DNA of 64,000 nt from NCBI GenBank assembly GCA_963751615.1, contig CAVVVG010000005.1, positions 1,674,001 through 1,738,000 on the forward strand. Reading direction: 5' to 3'. Every line of letters starts with the position of its first letter. Within the stretch, counting starts at the first letter, position 1. The stretch is from Palsa-892 sp963751615 (GTDB taxonomy: Bacteria > Pseudomonadota > Alphaproteobacteria > Rhizobiales > Xanthobacteraceae). Below are positions 51,000 to 59,146 of the stretch, in pieces. Both the position numbers and the translations under genes were made by a program. Below the pieces are notes generated by a model. The model was not told the origin of the DNA. It searched no databases and saw nothing but the letters and a program-made list of their open reading frames with translations.

Positions 51000-52294
51000 C
51001 AGCGCATCAGCCTCAATTGTATGAGATATGGTTGGATCGCTGCGAAGGTGCGTTCAAGCGCCCCGCCCATTCGCATCACGGTCGTATTGGCCGACCTTGC
51101 CATCTTTTTCACAAGTTCAGGGTCGTCTAGCAAAAGTTGGATACTATTGGTGAGTGAATTAACATCGGTCACCATTGCGGCGCCGTGTGCGCGGTTGAGT
51201 TCGGCGTAAATTGCGGTGAAATTTGACACGTACGGTCCATGGAGAATGGCGCTTTCGAGTTTCGCAGGCTCAATTGGATTTTGCCCGCCGCGTTTTACGA
51301 GCGAACCGCCCACGAATACGATTGGCGCAAGCCGATAGAACAGTCCAAGTTCGCCGATGGTATCGGCCACATAAATTTCCGTGCCACGATCAGGCAAATG
51401 TCCGCGCGAGCGCATGACGGCGACGAGTCCGCTCTCCTCGGCCTCTTGTGCGATACTGCGACCTCGCTCTGGGTGGCGTGGCGTGATGATCGTAAGCAGT
51501 CCCGGCACCACCCTGCGCAGCCTGCGATGAGCCTCGATCATCATAGTTTCCTCGCCGCTGTGTGTGCTGGTCGCGAGGATGATGGGCCGCTTTCGAATCG
51601 CGCGCTTAAGCGCCGTGAGAGCCAGTGGATCGGCCGGCGGCGGCGGTACATCGAATTTAAGATTACCCGTTGTAACGACGCGCGCGGCACCCAACGACAC
51701 GAGACGCTTCGCATCTTCTTCTTCTTGCACCAGACAAAGATCAATCCGCGAAAGAAGGGCCGTTGCAGTTCTTTTCATGTGTTTCCAGCGGCCATATGAA
51801 CGCGCCGACAGCCGGCCGTTGATAAGTACGAAAGGCGTGCCGCGTTCCGTAGCTTCAGTGATCAGGTTAGGCCAAAATTCCGATTCGGCGAGAAGCGCAA
51901 GATCCGGCTGCCAGTGGTCGAGAAACCGTTTTACAAAGGCGGGAGTATCGATCGGGGAAAACTGGTGCAGGATGCCATCAGGCAGCCGGCGTTCGGCGAT
52001 GCGCGCCGCCGTCACCGTGCCCGAAGTCAGCAAGACCGAATGTCCGCTCGCGCGAATTCGTTCAAGCAAGGGAAATACCGACATGATTTCCCCGACACTC
52101 GCGCCGTGGACCCAAACAAGCGGCCCAGGTGGACGACGCAGGCTTGGGACGCCGCGCCGCTCTGAAACTCGCGTAGGCTCTTCCTTTCCCCGCTTCAACC
52201 GACGTTTCAAAACCAATCCGGCAAGCGGACCCGCAAGCCGGGTTGAGCCGCGGTAAAGCTTAAGCGTGAGAGGCAACCGACCTTTAGTGGCCAT
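50999..52294 (-). CDS. waaA: 3-deoxy-D-manno-octulosonic acid transferase
   Basis: The 431-residue GT30 enzyme attaches Kdo to lipid IVA. It shows VWVHGASVGEIMSVFPLLER, LTSGTVTAARIAERRLPDG, LALLAESEFWPNLI, NLKFD and FVGGSLVKRGGQNPIEPAKL. Its start overlaps the acyltransferase stop by 11 bases, and its stop touches the lpxK start. Confidence 0.94.
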   Translation of the reverse strand: MATKGRLPLTLKLYRGSTRLAGPLAGLVLKRRLKRGKEEPTRVSERRGVPSLRRPPGPLVWVHGASVGEIMSVFPLLERIRASGHSVLLTSGTVTAARIAERRLPDGILHQFSPIDTPAFVKRFLDHWQPDLALLAESEFWPNLITEATERGTPFVLINGRLSARSYGRWKHMKRTATALLSRIDLCLVQEEEDAKRLVSLGAARVVTTGNLKFDVPPPPADPLALTALKRAIRKRPIILATSTHSGEETMMIEAHRRLRRVVPGLLTIITPRHPERGRSIAQEAEESGLVAVMRSRGHLPDRGTEIYVADTIGELGLFYRLAPIVFVGGSLVKRGGQNPIEPAKLESAILHGPYVSNFTAIYAELNRAHGAAMVTDVNSLTNSIQLLLDDPELVKKMARSANTTVMRMGGALERTFAAIQPYLIQLRLMR

Positions 52295-52997
52295 GAGCTA
52301 CTCCACGTTTTGCAATACCTGCAAGCTCTTCCGCCCGTTGCGTGGCGGTATCGAGGCGCTGCTGCACGAGAAGACGGGCGGCTTCGAGTGTTCGATCATC
52401 CGCATCTTCGTAGACGCGGATCGGCTCACCCGCAACCGCGGCACCTCGCCCGAACGGCAGATCAATGCTGGCGTGATCCCAACTGCGGGCAACGATCCGG
52501 CGGCTCGTTGCGATCGCGATCGGATAAATGGGCCGCCCCGAGTAACGCGCAAGTGTGACAACCCCAAGACCCGCGCGTCGCGAAATTTTTGGCACATCGG
52601 CGGTCACCGCGACATTGATTCCCTCTGCAAGCGCTGAAATCATCTCGCGCATCGCACCGACCGCGTTCTTGCGGTGGAAATTCTTGCCGTTCGTCGAGCC
52701 CGAGCCGCGGATCGTGCCGACGCCGAGCGCCTCGGCTGCGATGGCGTTAATGTCAGCATCGGCGTGCCCAGAAATCAGGACTTTTGCGCGATGATGGGGC
52801 TTCATGATGAAAGGCGCCAAAAAGTGCTGTCCATGCCAGAAGGTGAGAATAATCGGCATATCGCGCTCAGCGATTTCGTAAATATTTGGCGGTTCTACGC
52901 GAAAATCGACGGTGCTGTTCACTAGACGTAGATATCCAGCCATCGTGTTCCCGAGTAAGCGTCGAAACAGGCTTGAACTACGCAACGTTCGCCACAT
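52284..52997 (-). CDS. Lysophospholipid acyltransferase-like protein (DUF374)
   Basis: The 237-residue protein has the DUF374 acyltransferase pattern FWHGQHFLAPFIM, SGHADADINAIAAEALGVGT, IRGSGSTNG and VTADVPKISRRAGLGVVTLA. In this block it is thought to act on lipid A or its precursors. ATG 52997 (MWRTLRSSSLFRR) is the first usual start after the DUF4170 stop; a non-ATG start up to six codons earlier is possible. It lies between the DUF4170 and waaA genes. Confidence 0.85.
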   Translation of the reverse strand: MWRTLRSSSLFRRLLGNTMAGYLRLVNSTVDFRVEPPNIYEIAERDMPIILTFWHGQHFLAPFIMKPHHRAKVLISGHADADINAIAAEALGVGTIRGSGSTNGKNFHRKNAVGAMREMISALAEGINVAVTADVPKISRRAGLGVVTLARYSGRPIYPIAIATSRRIVARSWDHASIDLPFGRGAAVAGEPIRVYEDADDRTLEAARLLVQQRLDTATQRAEELAGIAKRGVAHGH

Positions 52998-53014
52998 GAG
53001 AACTGGGATCCGTT

Positions 53015-53278
53015 TCAGCTTGGTCGTGTAATTGTATTGGTTTCGGGATCGAGCAACCGGTGCACGTGTACGATAAAATACCGAATCATCGCGTTGTCGA
53101 CCGTTTGTTGCGCTTTGGCTTTCCACACCGCATACGCCGCCGCATAGTTTGGATAAACGCCAACGACTTCTACCTTGCTGAGATCGCGAAATTCGTTTGC
53201 CCCGATCGCTGTTAGCTCGCCGCCGATCACTAGATGCAGACGCTGTTTTGTTAGCGCATTGTCCGAAGTGTTTGTCAT
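53015..53278 (-). CDS. DUF4170 domain-containing protein
   Basis: The 87-residue soluble protein shows LHLVIGGELTAIGANEFRDL and VVGVYPNYAAAYAVWKAKAQ, then VDNAMIRYFIVHVHRLLDPE. The family is confined to alphaproteobacteria and precedes the acyltransferase-waaA-lpxK genes, as here. The function is unknown. It is the first gene of the block in this window. Confidence 0.88.
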   Translation of the reverse strand: MTNTSDNALTKQRLHLVIGGELTAIGANEFRDLSKVEVVGVYPNYAAAYAVWKAKAQQTVDNAMIRYFIVHVHRLLDPETNTITRPS

Positions 53279-53532
53279 CGTTCAGCGACCCCCATCGCCG
53301 AATAAAGCCGATTCTTCTAGGCACTCGTTTACACACGCGCAAGCTTAAGAAGGCTGCGATTGCGGCCGGTTTTTTTGGCGTGGCAATCTTTCATCAAGCA
53401 TCTGGGGAAGAATAACCCCATCCGCGCGTGCGCACGGAAGATTAACCAGATCCTTTAAGCGAATTCTGGAGCTTTAATGACATTCTCTCATCCAAGGCTG
53501 GGCAAACAAAAAACGCCCGGCGGGGGGATGAT

Positions 53533-54123
53533 TTGAGGCGTCAAACGCAGGCAAGCGCGCACGCGCTGGCCGACGGGTCGAGCCGCGCACTGCGGCTCGA
53601 CCCCCTCGGCCTGCCGGTTCGCTACGTAACCGAAGACGAACGTACCGACGACCGCTCGCGTATCGTCGAGATCGATCGCAACCACGTACTGGTTTTGCGT
53701 TCGGTCAATGGCGTGCGGATGCGGTTGCGGATTCCGCTCGACGGATTTCTCGGTGTGGCCGTGCGAATTCTGTTCATGGGCGAGGACGAAAGCTGTTCCG
53801 CCGCGATTACGCTCGAGCATCGCGATCCCGCGCTCAGCGTCGCTTTGCATGTGGCCGCCGATTTCGACGATGTCGCAGCCAAATGGCAGTTGTGGGGCAA
53901 GGTTCTCGGTCGTCCGCTGCTCGTTGCAGATGCCGATGGGACATTGCTTGAGCCAATTAAAATGCTCGGGGCTCTCATGGTCAATGAGGGCACTAAACGC
54001 CGTCGCCGCCGTACCTCATTGCGCAAGCGCCGTCCCTATTTCTCGGCCCGCCGTAAGGGATTTTCGCTGCGGCTTGAACCAGTGGTGCATCGAGGAGAGC
54101 GCGAAATCATCGCGCGTAACTGA
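53533..54123 (+). CDS. DUF6101 family protein
   Basis: The 196-residue protein has RLDPLGLPVRYVTEDERTDD, VLRSVNGVRMRLRIPLDGFL, VRILFMGEDESCSAAITLEH and a very basic C-terminal part (KRRRRRTSLRKRRP), typical of DUF6101 in Bradyrhizobium relatives. The start is a TTG after a G-rich ribosome site. The 3' end overlaps ubiA on the other strand by 17 bases. The function is unknown. Confidence 0.8.
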   Translation: MRRQTQASAHALADGSSRALRLDPLGLPVRYVTEDERTDDRSRIVEIDRNHVLVLRSVNGVRMRLRIPLDGFLGVAVRILFMGEDESCSAAITLEHRDPALSVALHVAADFDDVAAKWQLWGKVLGRPLLVADADGTLLEPIKMLGALMVNEGTKRRRRRTSLRKRRPYFSARRKGFSLRLEPVVHRGEREIIARN

Positions 54124-55072
54124 CGATCGCAAGCGGCGAACCCGCGAGCGCATCGAGAACGATCCCAGCGAACAGCAGCAAACCGGCATCGCGGTTGGAT
54201 TTGAACAAGCGAAGGCAAAGTGCTGGGTCGTCGATGTCGATCGCCCACACCTGCCAAGCAAGATGCAAACCAAAAGCAATCAGGCCCAATCCGAAAATCG
54301 CTCCTCCGCCTGCCGCGATCCCGGCAAGCGCGATGGAAACGACGGCAACCGCATAGAAAGCGGTAAGAGCGAACTTCGTGTGTCGCTCGAACAGTCGGGC
54401 GGTCGAGCGTACGCCGATCAGTGCGTCGTCTTCGCGATCCTGATGTGCGTAGATTGTGTCGTAGGCGATCACCCAGGAAATCGAGCCCGCATAAAGAAGG
54501 AGCGCTGGAAAATCAAACCGGCCAAAAACAGCGGCCCATCCCATCAGCGCCCCCCAAGAAAAGGCAAGTCCTAATACTGCCTGCGGAAACCACGTCACGC
54601 GCTTCGCCAACGGATACACGGCAACCACAAGGAGCGAGGCGACCCCGGTCATGATTGCGAAGCGATTCATCTGAACGAGCACAAGCAGCCCGATGAACGC
54701 GAGAACGAGGAGAAAGACAAAAGCCAACTTTGTAGAAACTTGACCCGAAGGAATCGGCCGTGACCGTGTGCGCTCCACGGAGGCATCGAGATCGCGGTCG
54801 AGAATATCGTTCCAGGTACATCCGGCGCCGCGCATCACTACGGCGCCAATCGCGAACAGAATAAGCAGCTTCGCATCCGGCCAGCGCGCCCCCTCGGCTA
54901 GCGCCGCCAATGCCGTCGACCACCAGCACGGCAGAAGCAACAGCCAAGAACCGATTGGACGGTCTGCGCGCGCGAGACGAAGGTATGGGCGCGTCCCGCG
55001 GGGCGCGATGTGATCGACCCAGTTGCCTGTCGAATCGGCGACCGGAGGTACGCCCGGTCGAACTGCGCTCAT
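54107..55072 (-). CDS. ubiA: 4-hydroxybenzoate polyprenyltransferase
   Basis: The 321-residue membrane enzyme prenylates 4-hydroxybenzoate in ubiquinone synthesis. It has eight to nine helices and the two Asp-rich motifs, NDILDRDLDASVERTRSRPI and YAHQDREDDALIGVRSTARL. It overlaps the end of the exported protein gene upstream by 4 bases (ATGA) and is divergent from rsmE one gene away. Confidence 0.94.
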   Translation of the reverse strand: MSAVRPGVPPVADSTGNWVDHIAPRGTRPYLRLARADRPIGSWLLLLPCWWSTALAALAEGARWPDAKLLILFAIGAVVMRGAGCTWNDILDRDLDASVERTRSRPIPSGQVSTKLAFVFLLVLAFIGLLVLVQMNRFAIMTGVASLLVVAVYPLAKRVTWFPQAVLGLAFSWGALMGWAAVFGRFDFPALLLYAGSISWVIAYDTIYAHQDREDDALIGVRSTARLFERHTKFALTAFYAVAVVSIALAGIAAGGGAIFGLGLIAFGLHLAWQVWAIDIDDPALCLRLFKSNRDAGLLLFAGIVLDALAGSPLAIVSYAR

Positions 55073-55542
55073 TGTTTCAGAATATTGCCTGTGAGCGTGT
55101 CAAACGTGCCGCTGCCCGAAGAGTCGATCGAATAACTCGGCGTACCGAGCGCGGTGCTCAATCCGGCGCTCGGGCTTTGCGGTCCCGGGGCTGCGCCATT
55201 CGCGGCAGCATTACAAACTTTCGTGCGCATCGCCGTCGACTTGCTGTGTGCTGCACCGAAATTCTTGAAGGCGTCGTCCGGCACCCCGCACTGTGCTTTC
55301 ATGCTCGTCATAAATTTGAGCATTTTACTTTCCGCTTCGACATAGGCATTGAATAGTTTGCACGCTTCGTTCAGGGGCGCCTTGCGCTTGTTCGCGGCCT
55401 GAATCGCCAGGCCCGCCTTTTCAATCCCACCACGAAGGGATTCGAAATTGGTTCTGCATTGATTGGGATCCTGGGCATTCGCCATCGTCGCAACGGCAAG
55501 AACCGTAACGCCGACGGCAAAAGGAAACAGGTGGTTACGCAT
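55069..55542 (-). CDS. Hypothetical exported protein
   Basis: The 157-residue protein has a signal peptide (about 1-23, ending ANA), a helical middle with four Cys (CRTNFES, CKLFNAY, CGVPDDA, VCNAA) and a Gly/Pro/Ser-rich tail. It is translationally coupled to ubiA. Proteins of this make-up stand before ubiA in several Bradyrhizobium relatives; no function is known. Confidence 0.75.
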   Translation of the reverse strand: MRNHLFPFAVGVTVLAVATMANAQDPNQCRTNFESLRGGIEKAGLAIQAANKRKAPLNEACKLFNAYVEAESKMLKFMTSMKAQCGVPDDAFKNFGAAHSKSTAMRTKVCNAAANGAAPGPQSPSAGLSTALGTPSYSIDSSGSGTFDTLTGNILKQ

Positions 55543-55644
55543 CGGCAGGTCTCTCGCGGAACGGAAGAAGACGTAACAAAGCTACGATATTTGGGGCAAG
55601 ATCGGGGCGGCAGGCTTAACCTCGAACCAGCGCCCTGAACCTTC

Positions 55645-56385
55645 ATGACTCACCTGCATTTTACCAGAATTCGGCTTTATGTCCCAGGGGCTTTGGAACC
55701 GGGAAAGGAGCTCTTGGCTAGCGCCGAGGCCAGGAACTACCTGAGAAGCGTGCTCCGTCTCGAGGTGGGTGCGGAAATCCTCGTTTTTAACGGCCGCGAT
55801 GGCGAATGGCGCGCACGACTTGCGGGAGTGTTACGCAAGGAAACGCGGCTTAAGATTTTGTCGCAATCTGCGCCGCAACCCCCGGCGGGCACACTTCATT
55901 ATGCGTTCGCGCCCATCAAGCATGCCCGCCTCGATTTTATGATTCAGAAGGCGGTGGAAATGGGGGCTGCTCGGATTTCGCCGGTCATCACATGCCGCAC
56001 GCAGGTAACGCGCGTGAACATCCAACGCATGCGGGCGAATGTGATCGAGGCCGCGCAGCAATGCGGAGTTCTGGCGATACCCGACGTCGATGAGCCGCTC
56101 GCCATTGCGAAATGGTTAGCAGGCTTGGCAGATGATCGAATTCTAGTGTTTTGCGATGAAGAAACAGAGGCTGCCGATCCGCTGAAGGCGCTGGCTTCGG
56201 CGCCTCCCGGACCGCTTACCCTATTGATCGGTCCCGAAGGCGGATTTGACGAAGAAGAACGCCGCGAACTACTAAATCGGAGAAACATCGTCCGGCTTTC
56301 ACTCGGTCCGCGCATCCTGCGCGCGGATACGGCGGCAATCGCAGCTCTTGCGATCCTACAGGCAGCGCGTGGCGATTGGCGCTGA
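55645..56385 (+). CDS. rsmE: 16S rRNA (uracil(1498)-N(3))-methyltransferase
   Basis: The 246-residue SPOUT methyltransferase has an N-terminal PUA-like domain (LRSVLRLEVGAEILVFNGRD) and the knot domain with APIKHARLDFMIQKAVEMGA, LIGPEGGFDEEER and SLGPRILRADTAAIAALA. It methylates U1498 of 16S rRNA. It is divergent from the exported protein/ubiA genes and precedes the two ligase genes. Confidence 0.94.
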   Translation: MTHLHFTRIRLYVPGALEPGKELLASAEARNYLRSVLRLEVGAEILVFNGRDGEWRARLAGVLRKETRLKILSQSAPQPPAGTLHYAFAPIKHARLDFMIQKAVEMGAARISPVITCRTQVTRVNIQRMRANVIEAAQQCGVLAIPDVDEPLAIAKWLAGLADDRILVFCDEETEAADPLKALASAPPGPLTLLIGPEGGFDEEERRELLNRRNIVRLSLGPRILRADTAAIAALAILQAARGDWR

Positions 56386-56551
56386 AATCCGTGATGATCG
56401 CGTTCGGGTATTCCTGGGGAACAAATACGGCGTTCGCTCATTAAGATAGGCCGCGCCTAAATTTGGTCCCGTTTGACGCGGGAAATGGCGACTACGCCGA
56501 AATCAACTCATTTTCTTCCAGCTGTCTTTATCTTGCGGACAGGAGCCCCTT

Positions 56552-57673
56552 ATGGCGAACGAATTCAGCTTTGGAGTGGAAGAAGAATATTTTCTTGTGA
56601 ATGAGGAAACGAAATCGCTGCAGCGCAAGATACCCGCGTCGTTTCTGTCGGCGCTCAAGCGCGCGATTGGATCTTCGGTCACGCGCGAGATGCTGCAATC
56701 GCAAATTGAGATTTCTACACAACCGCTTGTGTCGATGAAAGACGCCTATGATGAAGTGAAAAATCTTCGTCAACGTATAGGATCGGTCGCCGCCGAGCAT
56801 GGCCTTTCCTATTTCGCGGCCGGCACTCATCCGACGGCAACCTGGACCGGCGGCCAACAGACGCCGAAGGTTCGCTACGAGGGATTGATGAACGATTTTC
56901 AGATGCTGGGTGAGCGCAATTTATTGTGCGGCATGCACGTTCATGTCGAGTTACCGGATCCCGGGCGGCGAGTCGAAGTGATGCGCCGTATGCTTCCTTA
57001 TCTTCCGCTCTTTATCGCTCTTTCGACCTCGTCGCCCTTTTGGCGGTCGCGCCGCACTGGGCTGATGGGATATCGACTCGCCGCCTATGACGAGTTGCCG
57101 CGCACGGGTCTGCCCGAACTGTTCGAGACAAACGAAGATTACGAAGCATATGTGTCGGCGTTGATCGATGCGCGTGTCATAACGGACTCTTCATATGTGT
57201 GGTGGACGATCCGCCCATCGGCGAACCATCCGACGCTTGAGCTCCGCGCTCCCGACGTCTGTACTCGAGCCGAGGATGCAATCGCTCTTGCTGCCCTTTA
57301 TCGTGCGCTGGCGCGTCATCTTTTCCATCATCCAGAGCTCAATCGTGAGATCACAGTCGTTGATCGTGCGATCGCCGTCGAGAACAAGTGGCGCGCCCAG
57401 CGCTATGGTATTCACGGTAGTTTCGTCGATCGTCGGGAACGCCGCGCGGTACCGATCTCGGAAGAACTCGACCGCCTAATCAAGTTGCTCGAAGAGGACA
57501 TCGCGGCATTGAATTGCGCCGGCGAGATCGCGCATGTGCGCAAGATTCTCTCAACCGGTACGAGCGCCGATATCCAAATAGCGGTCTATCGGGAGGCCGA
57601 GCAGCGTACTGGCAGCCGCAACAAGGCATTCGGCGCTGTCAAGACCTGGCTGGCGGAAGCGACCCTGCAATAA
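56552..57673 (+). CDS. Carboxylate-amine ligase (YbdK/GCS2 family)
   Basis: The 373-residue protein has the GCS2 fold: FSFGVEEEYFLVNEETKSLQ, QIEISTQPLVSM, GLSYFAAGTHPTATWTGG, LLCGMHVHVELPD and RPSANHPTLELRAPD. E. coli YbdK has only weak gamma-glutamylcysteine synthase activity, and the true substrate of the family is unknown. GGAGCCCC stands before the ATG. It lies 87 bases before a second, unrelated-looking glutamate-cysteine ligase. Confidence 0.88.
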   Translation: MANEFSFGVEEEYFLVNEETKSLQRKIPASFLSALKRAIGSSVTREMLQSQIEISTQPLVSMKDAYDEVKNLRQRIGSVAAEHGLSYFAAGTHPTATWTGGQQTPKVRYEGLMNDFQMLGERNLLCGMHVHVELPDPGRRVEVMRRMLPYLPLFIALSTSSPFWRSRRTGLMGYRLAAYDELPRTGLPELFETNEDYEAYVSALIDARVITDSSYVWWTIRPSANHPTLELRAPDVCTRAEDAIALAALYRALARHLFHHPELNREITVVDRAIAVENKWRAQRYGIHGSFVDRRERRAVPISEELDRLIKLLEEDIAALNCAGEIAHVRKILSTGTSADIQIAVYREAEQRTGSRNKAFGAVKTWLAEATLQ

Positions 57674-57760
57674 CTTTATGATGGGGCAGGCGTTGGCGGC
57701 GGACGGGACGCTCGTATATCGTCGCGGTCCCTTTGAACTGCCTCTCCGGAATTCGCCTGC

Positions 57761-59131
57761 ATGGCTCGTGATCTGATCGATATGACTCCGATCGAATCGC
57801 GCGACGAACTCGTCGCGTGGTTTGAAGCGGGCGCGCATCTGCCCGAGGATTTCCGTATCGGCACCGAGCATGAAAAATTGCCATTCACCGTTAGCGGTCA
57901 TCGGCCGGTGCCTTATGAAGGCAATCATGGCATCCGTGGGATTCTCGAAGGCATGCGGGATTTGCTTGGCTGGGAACCAATTTTGGAGGGCGAGACCATC
58001 ATTGGTCTCGCCGACGTGACCGGTGGCGGCGCGATTTCTCTCGAACCTGGCGGACAATTCGAACTTTCCGGCGCGCCGCTGGAAAATGTGCATCAGACTT
58101 CCCGCGAACTGCATGCCCACCTCGCGCAACTGCGCGAGGTCGCGGCGCCCCTCGGCGTCGGCTTTCTGGCCATCGGCATGAGCCCAGCTTGGACACGCGC
58201 TGAAACGCCGATGATGCCGAAGGGCCGTTATAAGATTATGTCGGCCTACATGCCCAAAATGGGAAAGCTCGGTCTCGACATGATGTTCCGTACCTGTACC
58301 GTGCAAGTGAATCTCGATTTCTTCTCTGAGGCCGATATGGTGAAGAAACTGCGCGTCGGCCTCGCCTTGCAGCCGGTCGCGACCGCACTATTTGCGAATT
58401 CTCCGTTCACAGAGGGCAAGCCCAATGGTTTTTTATCGTTTCGCGGTCAGATCTGGCGAGACACGGATGCCGATCGCACCGGCATGCTGCCCTGGGCATT
58501 CGAGCATGGAATGGGTTTTGAGCGTTATGTTGACTATGCGCTAGACGTGCCGATGTACTTCATCAAGCGGGGAGCGGATTACATCGATGTCGCGGGTTCG
58601 TCGTTTCGGCATCTGCTTAACGGAAAACATCCGACATTGCCCCACGAACGCGCAACAATTTCGGATTGGGCCAACCATTTGAGCACGCTGTTTCCCGAAG
58701 TACGCCTGAAGCGGTATCTCGAAATGCGCGGCGCCGACGATGGGCCTCTCGAAAGGATTTGCGCTCTGCCGGCGATGTGGACCGGACTTCTCTACAATCA
58801 AATCTCGCTCGATGCCGCATGGGATCTTGTGAAGGATTGGACTGCAGAAGAACGCGAGAAGCTTCGCGCGGATGCTGCGAAGTTTGGTTTGCGCGCAGAA
58901 ATCCGCCGCCGCAGTATGCGCGACATTGCGCGCGATGTGCTGAATCTTGCCCGGGTTGGGTTGGCACAACGGATGAAGCTCGATTTTCTCAACCAGGATG
59001 AGACGCATTTCCTCGATCCGCTCGACGAAATCGTCGAGCGCGGGGAAACGGCGGCAGATATTCTCCTGAGACTTTTCCACCGCGAGTGGAAAGGTTCGAT
59101 CGATCCGATCTTCAATCTGCTCGCCTATTGA
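57761..59131 (+). CDS. gshA: Glutamate-cysteine ligase (proteobacterial/plant type)
   Basis: The 456-residue enzyme makes gamma-glutamylcysteine, the first step of glutathione synthesis. It shows DFRIGTEHEKLPFTVSGHRP, LEPGGQFELSGAPLENVHQT, GFLAIGMSPAW, MMFRTCTVQVNLDFFSEADM and FLSFRGQIWRDTDADRTGML, all typical of the GshA form of alphaproteobacteria and plants. It follows the YbdK-like gene on the same strand and converges with the antiporter gene. Confidence 0.93.
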   Translation: MARDLIDMTPIESRDELVAWFEAGAHLPEDFRIGTEHEKLPFTVSGHRPVPYEGNHGIRGILEGMRDLLGWEPILEGETIIGLADVTGGGAISLEPGGQFELSGAPLENVHQTSRELHAHLAQLREVAAPLGVGFLAIGMSPAWTRAETPMMPKGRYKIMSAYMPKMGKLGLDMMFRTCTVQVNLDFFSEADMVKKLRVGLALQPVATALFANSPFTEGKPNGFLSFRGQIWRDTDADRTGMLPWAFEHGMGFERYVDYALDVPMYFIKRGADYIDVAGSSFRHLLNGKHPTLPHERATISDWANHLSTLFPEVRLKRYLEMRGADDGPLERICALPAMWTGLLYNQISLDAAWDLVKDWTAEEREKLRADAAKFGLRAEIRRRSMRDIARDVLNLARVGLAQRMKLDFLNQDETHFLDPLDEIVERGETAADILLRLFHREWKGSIDPIFNLLAY

Positions 59132-59146
59132 GCTGCGCGTGCCTTC

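Noticed and set aside
51564..52256. 230-codon plus-strand frame opposite waaA
   Set aside because: It is antisense to a conserved gene and its composition (Arg, Ser, Pro) is that of a GC-rich mirror frame.
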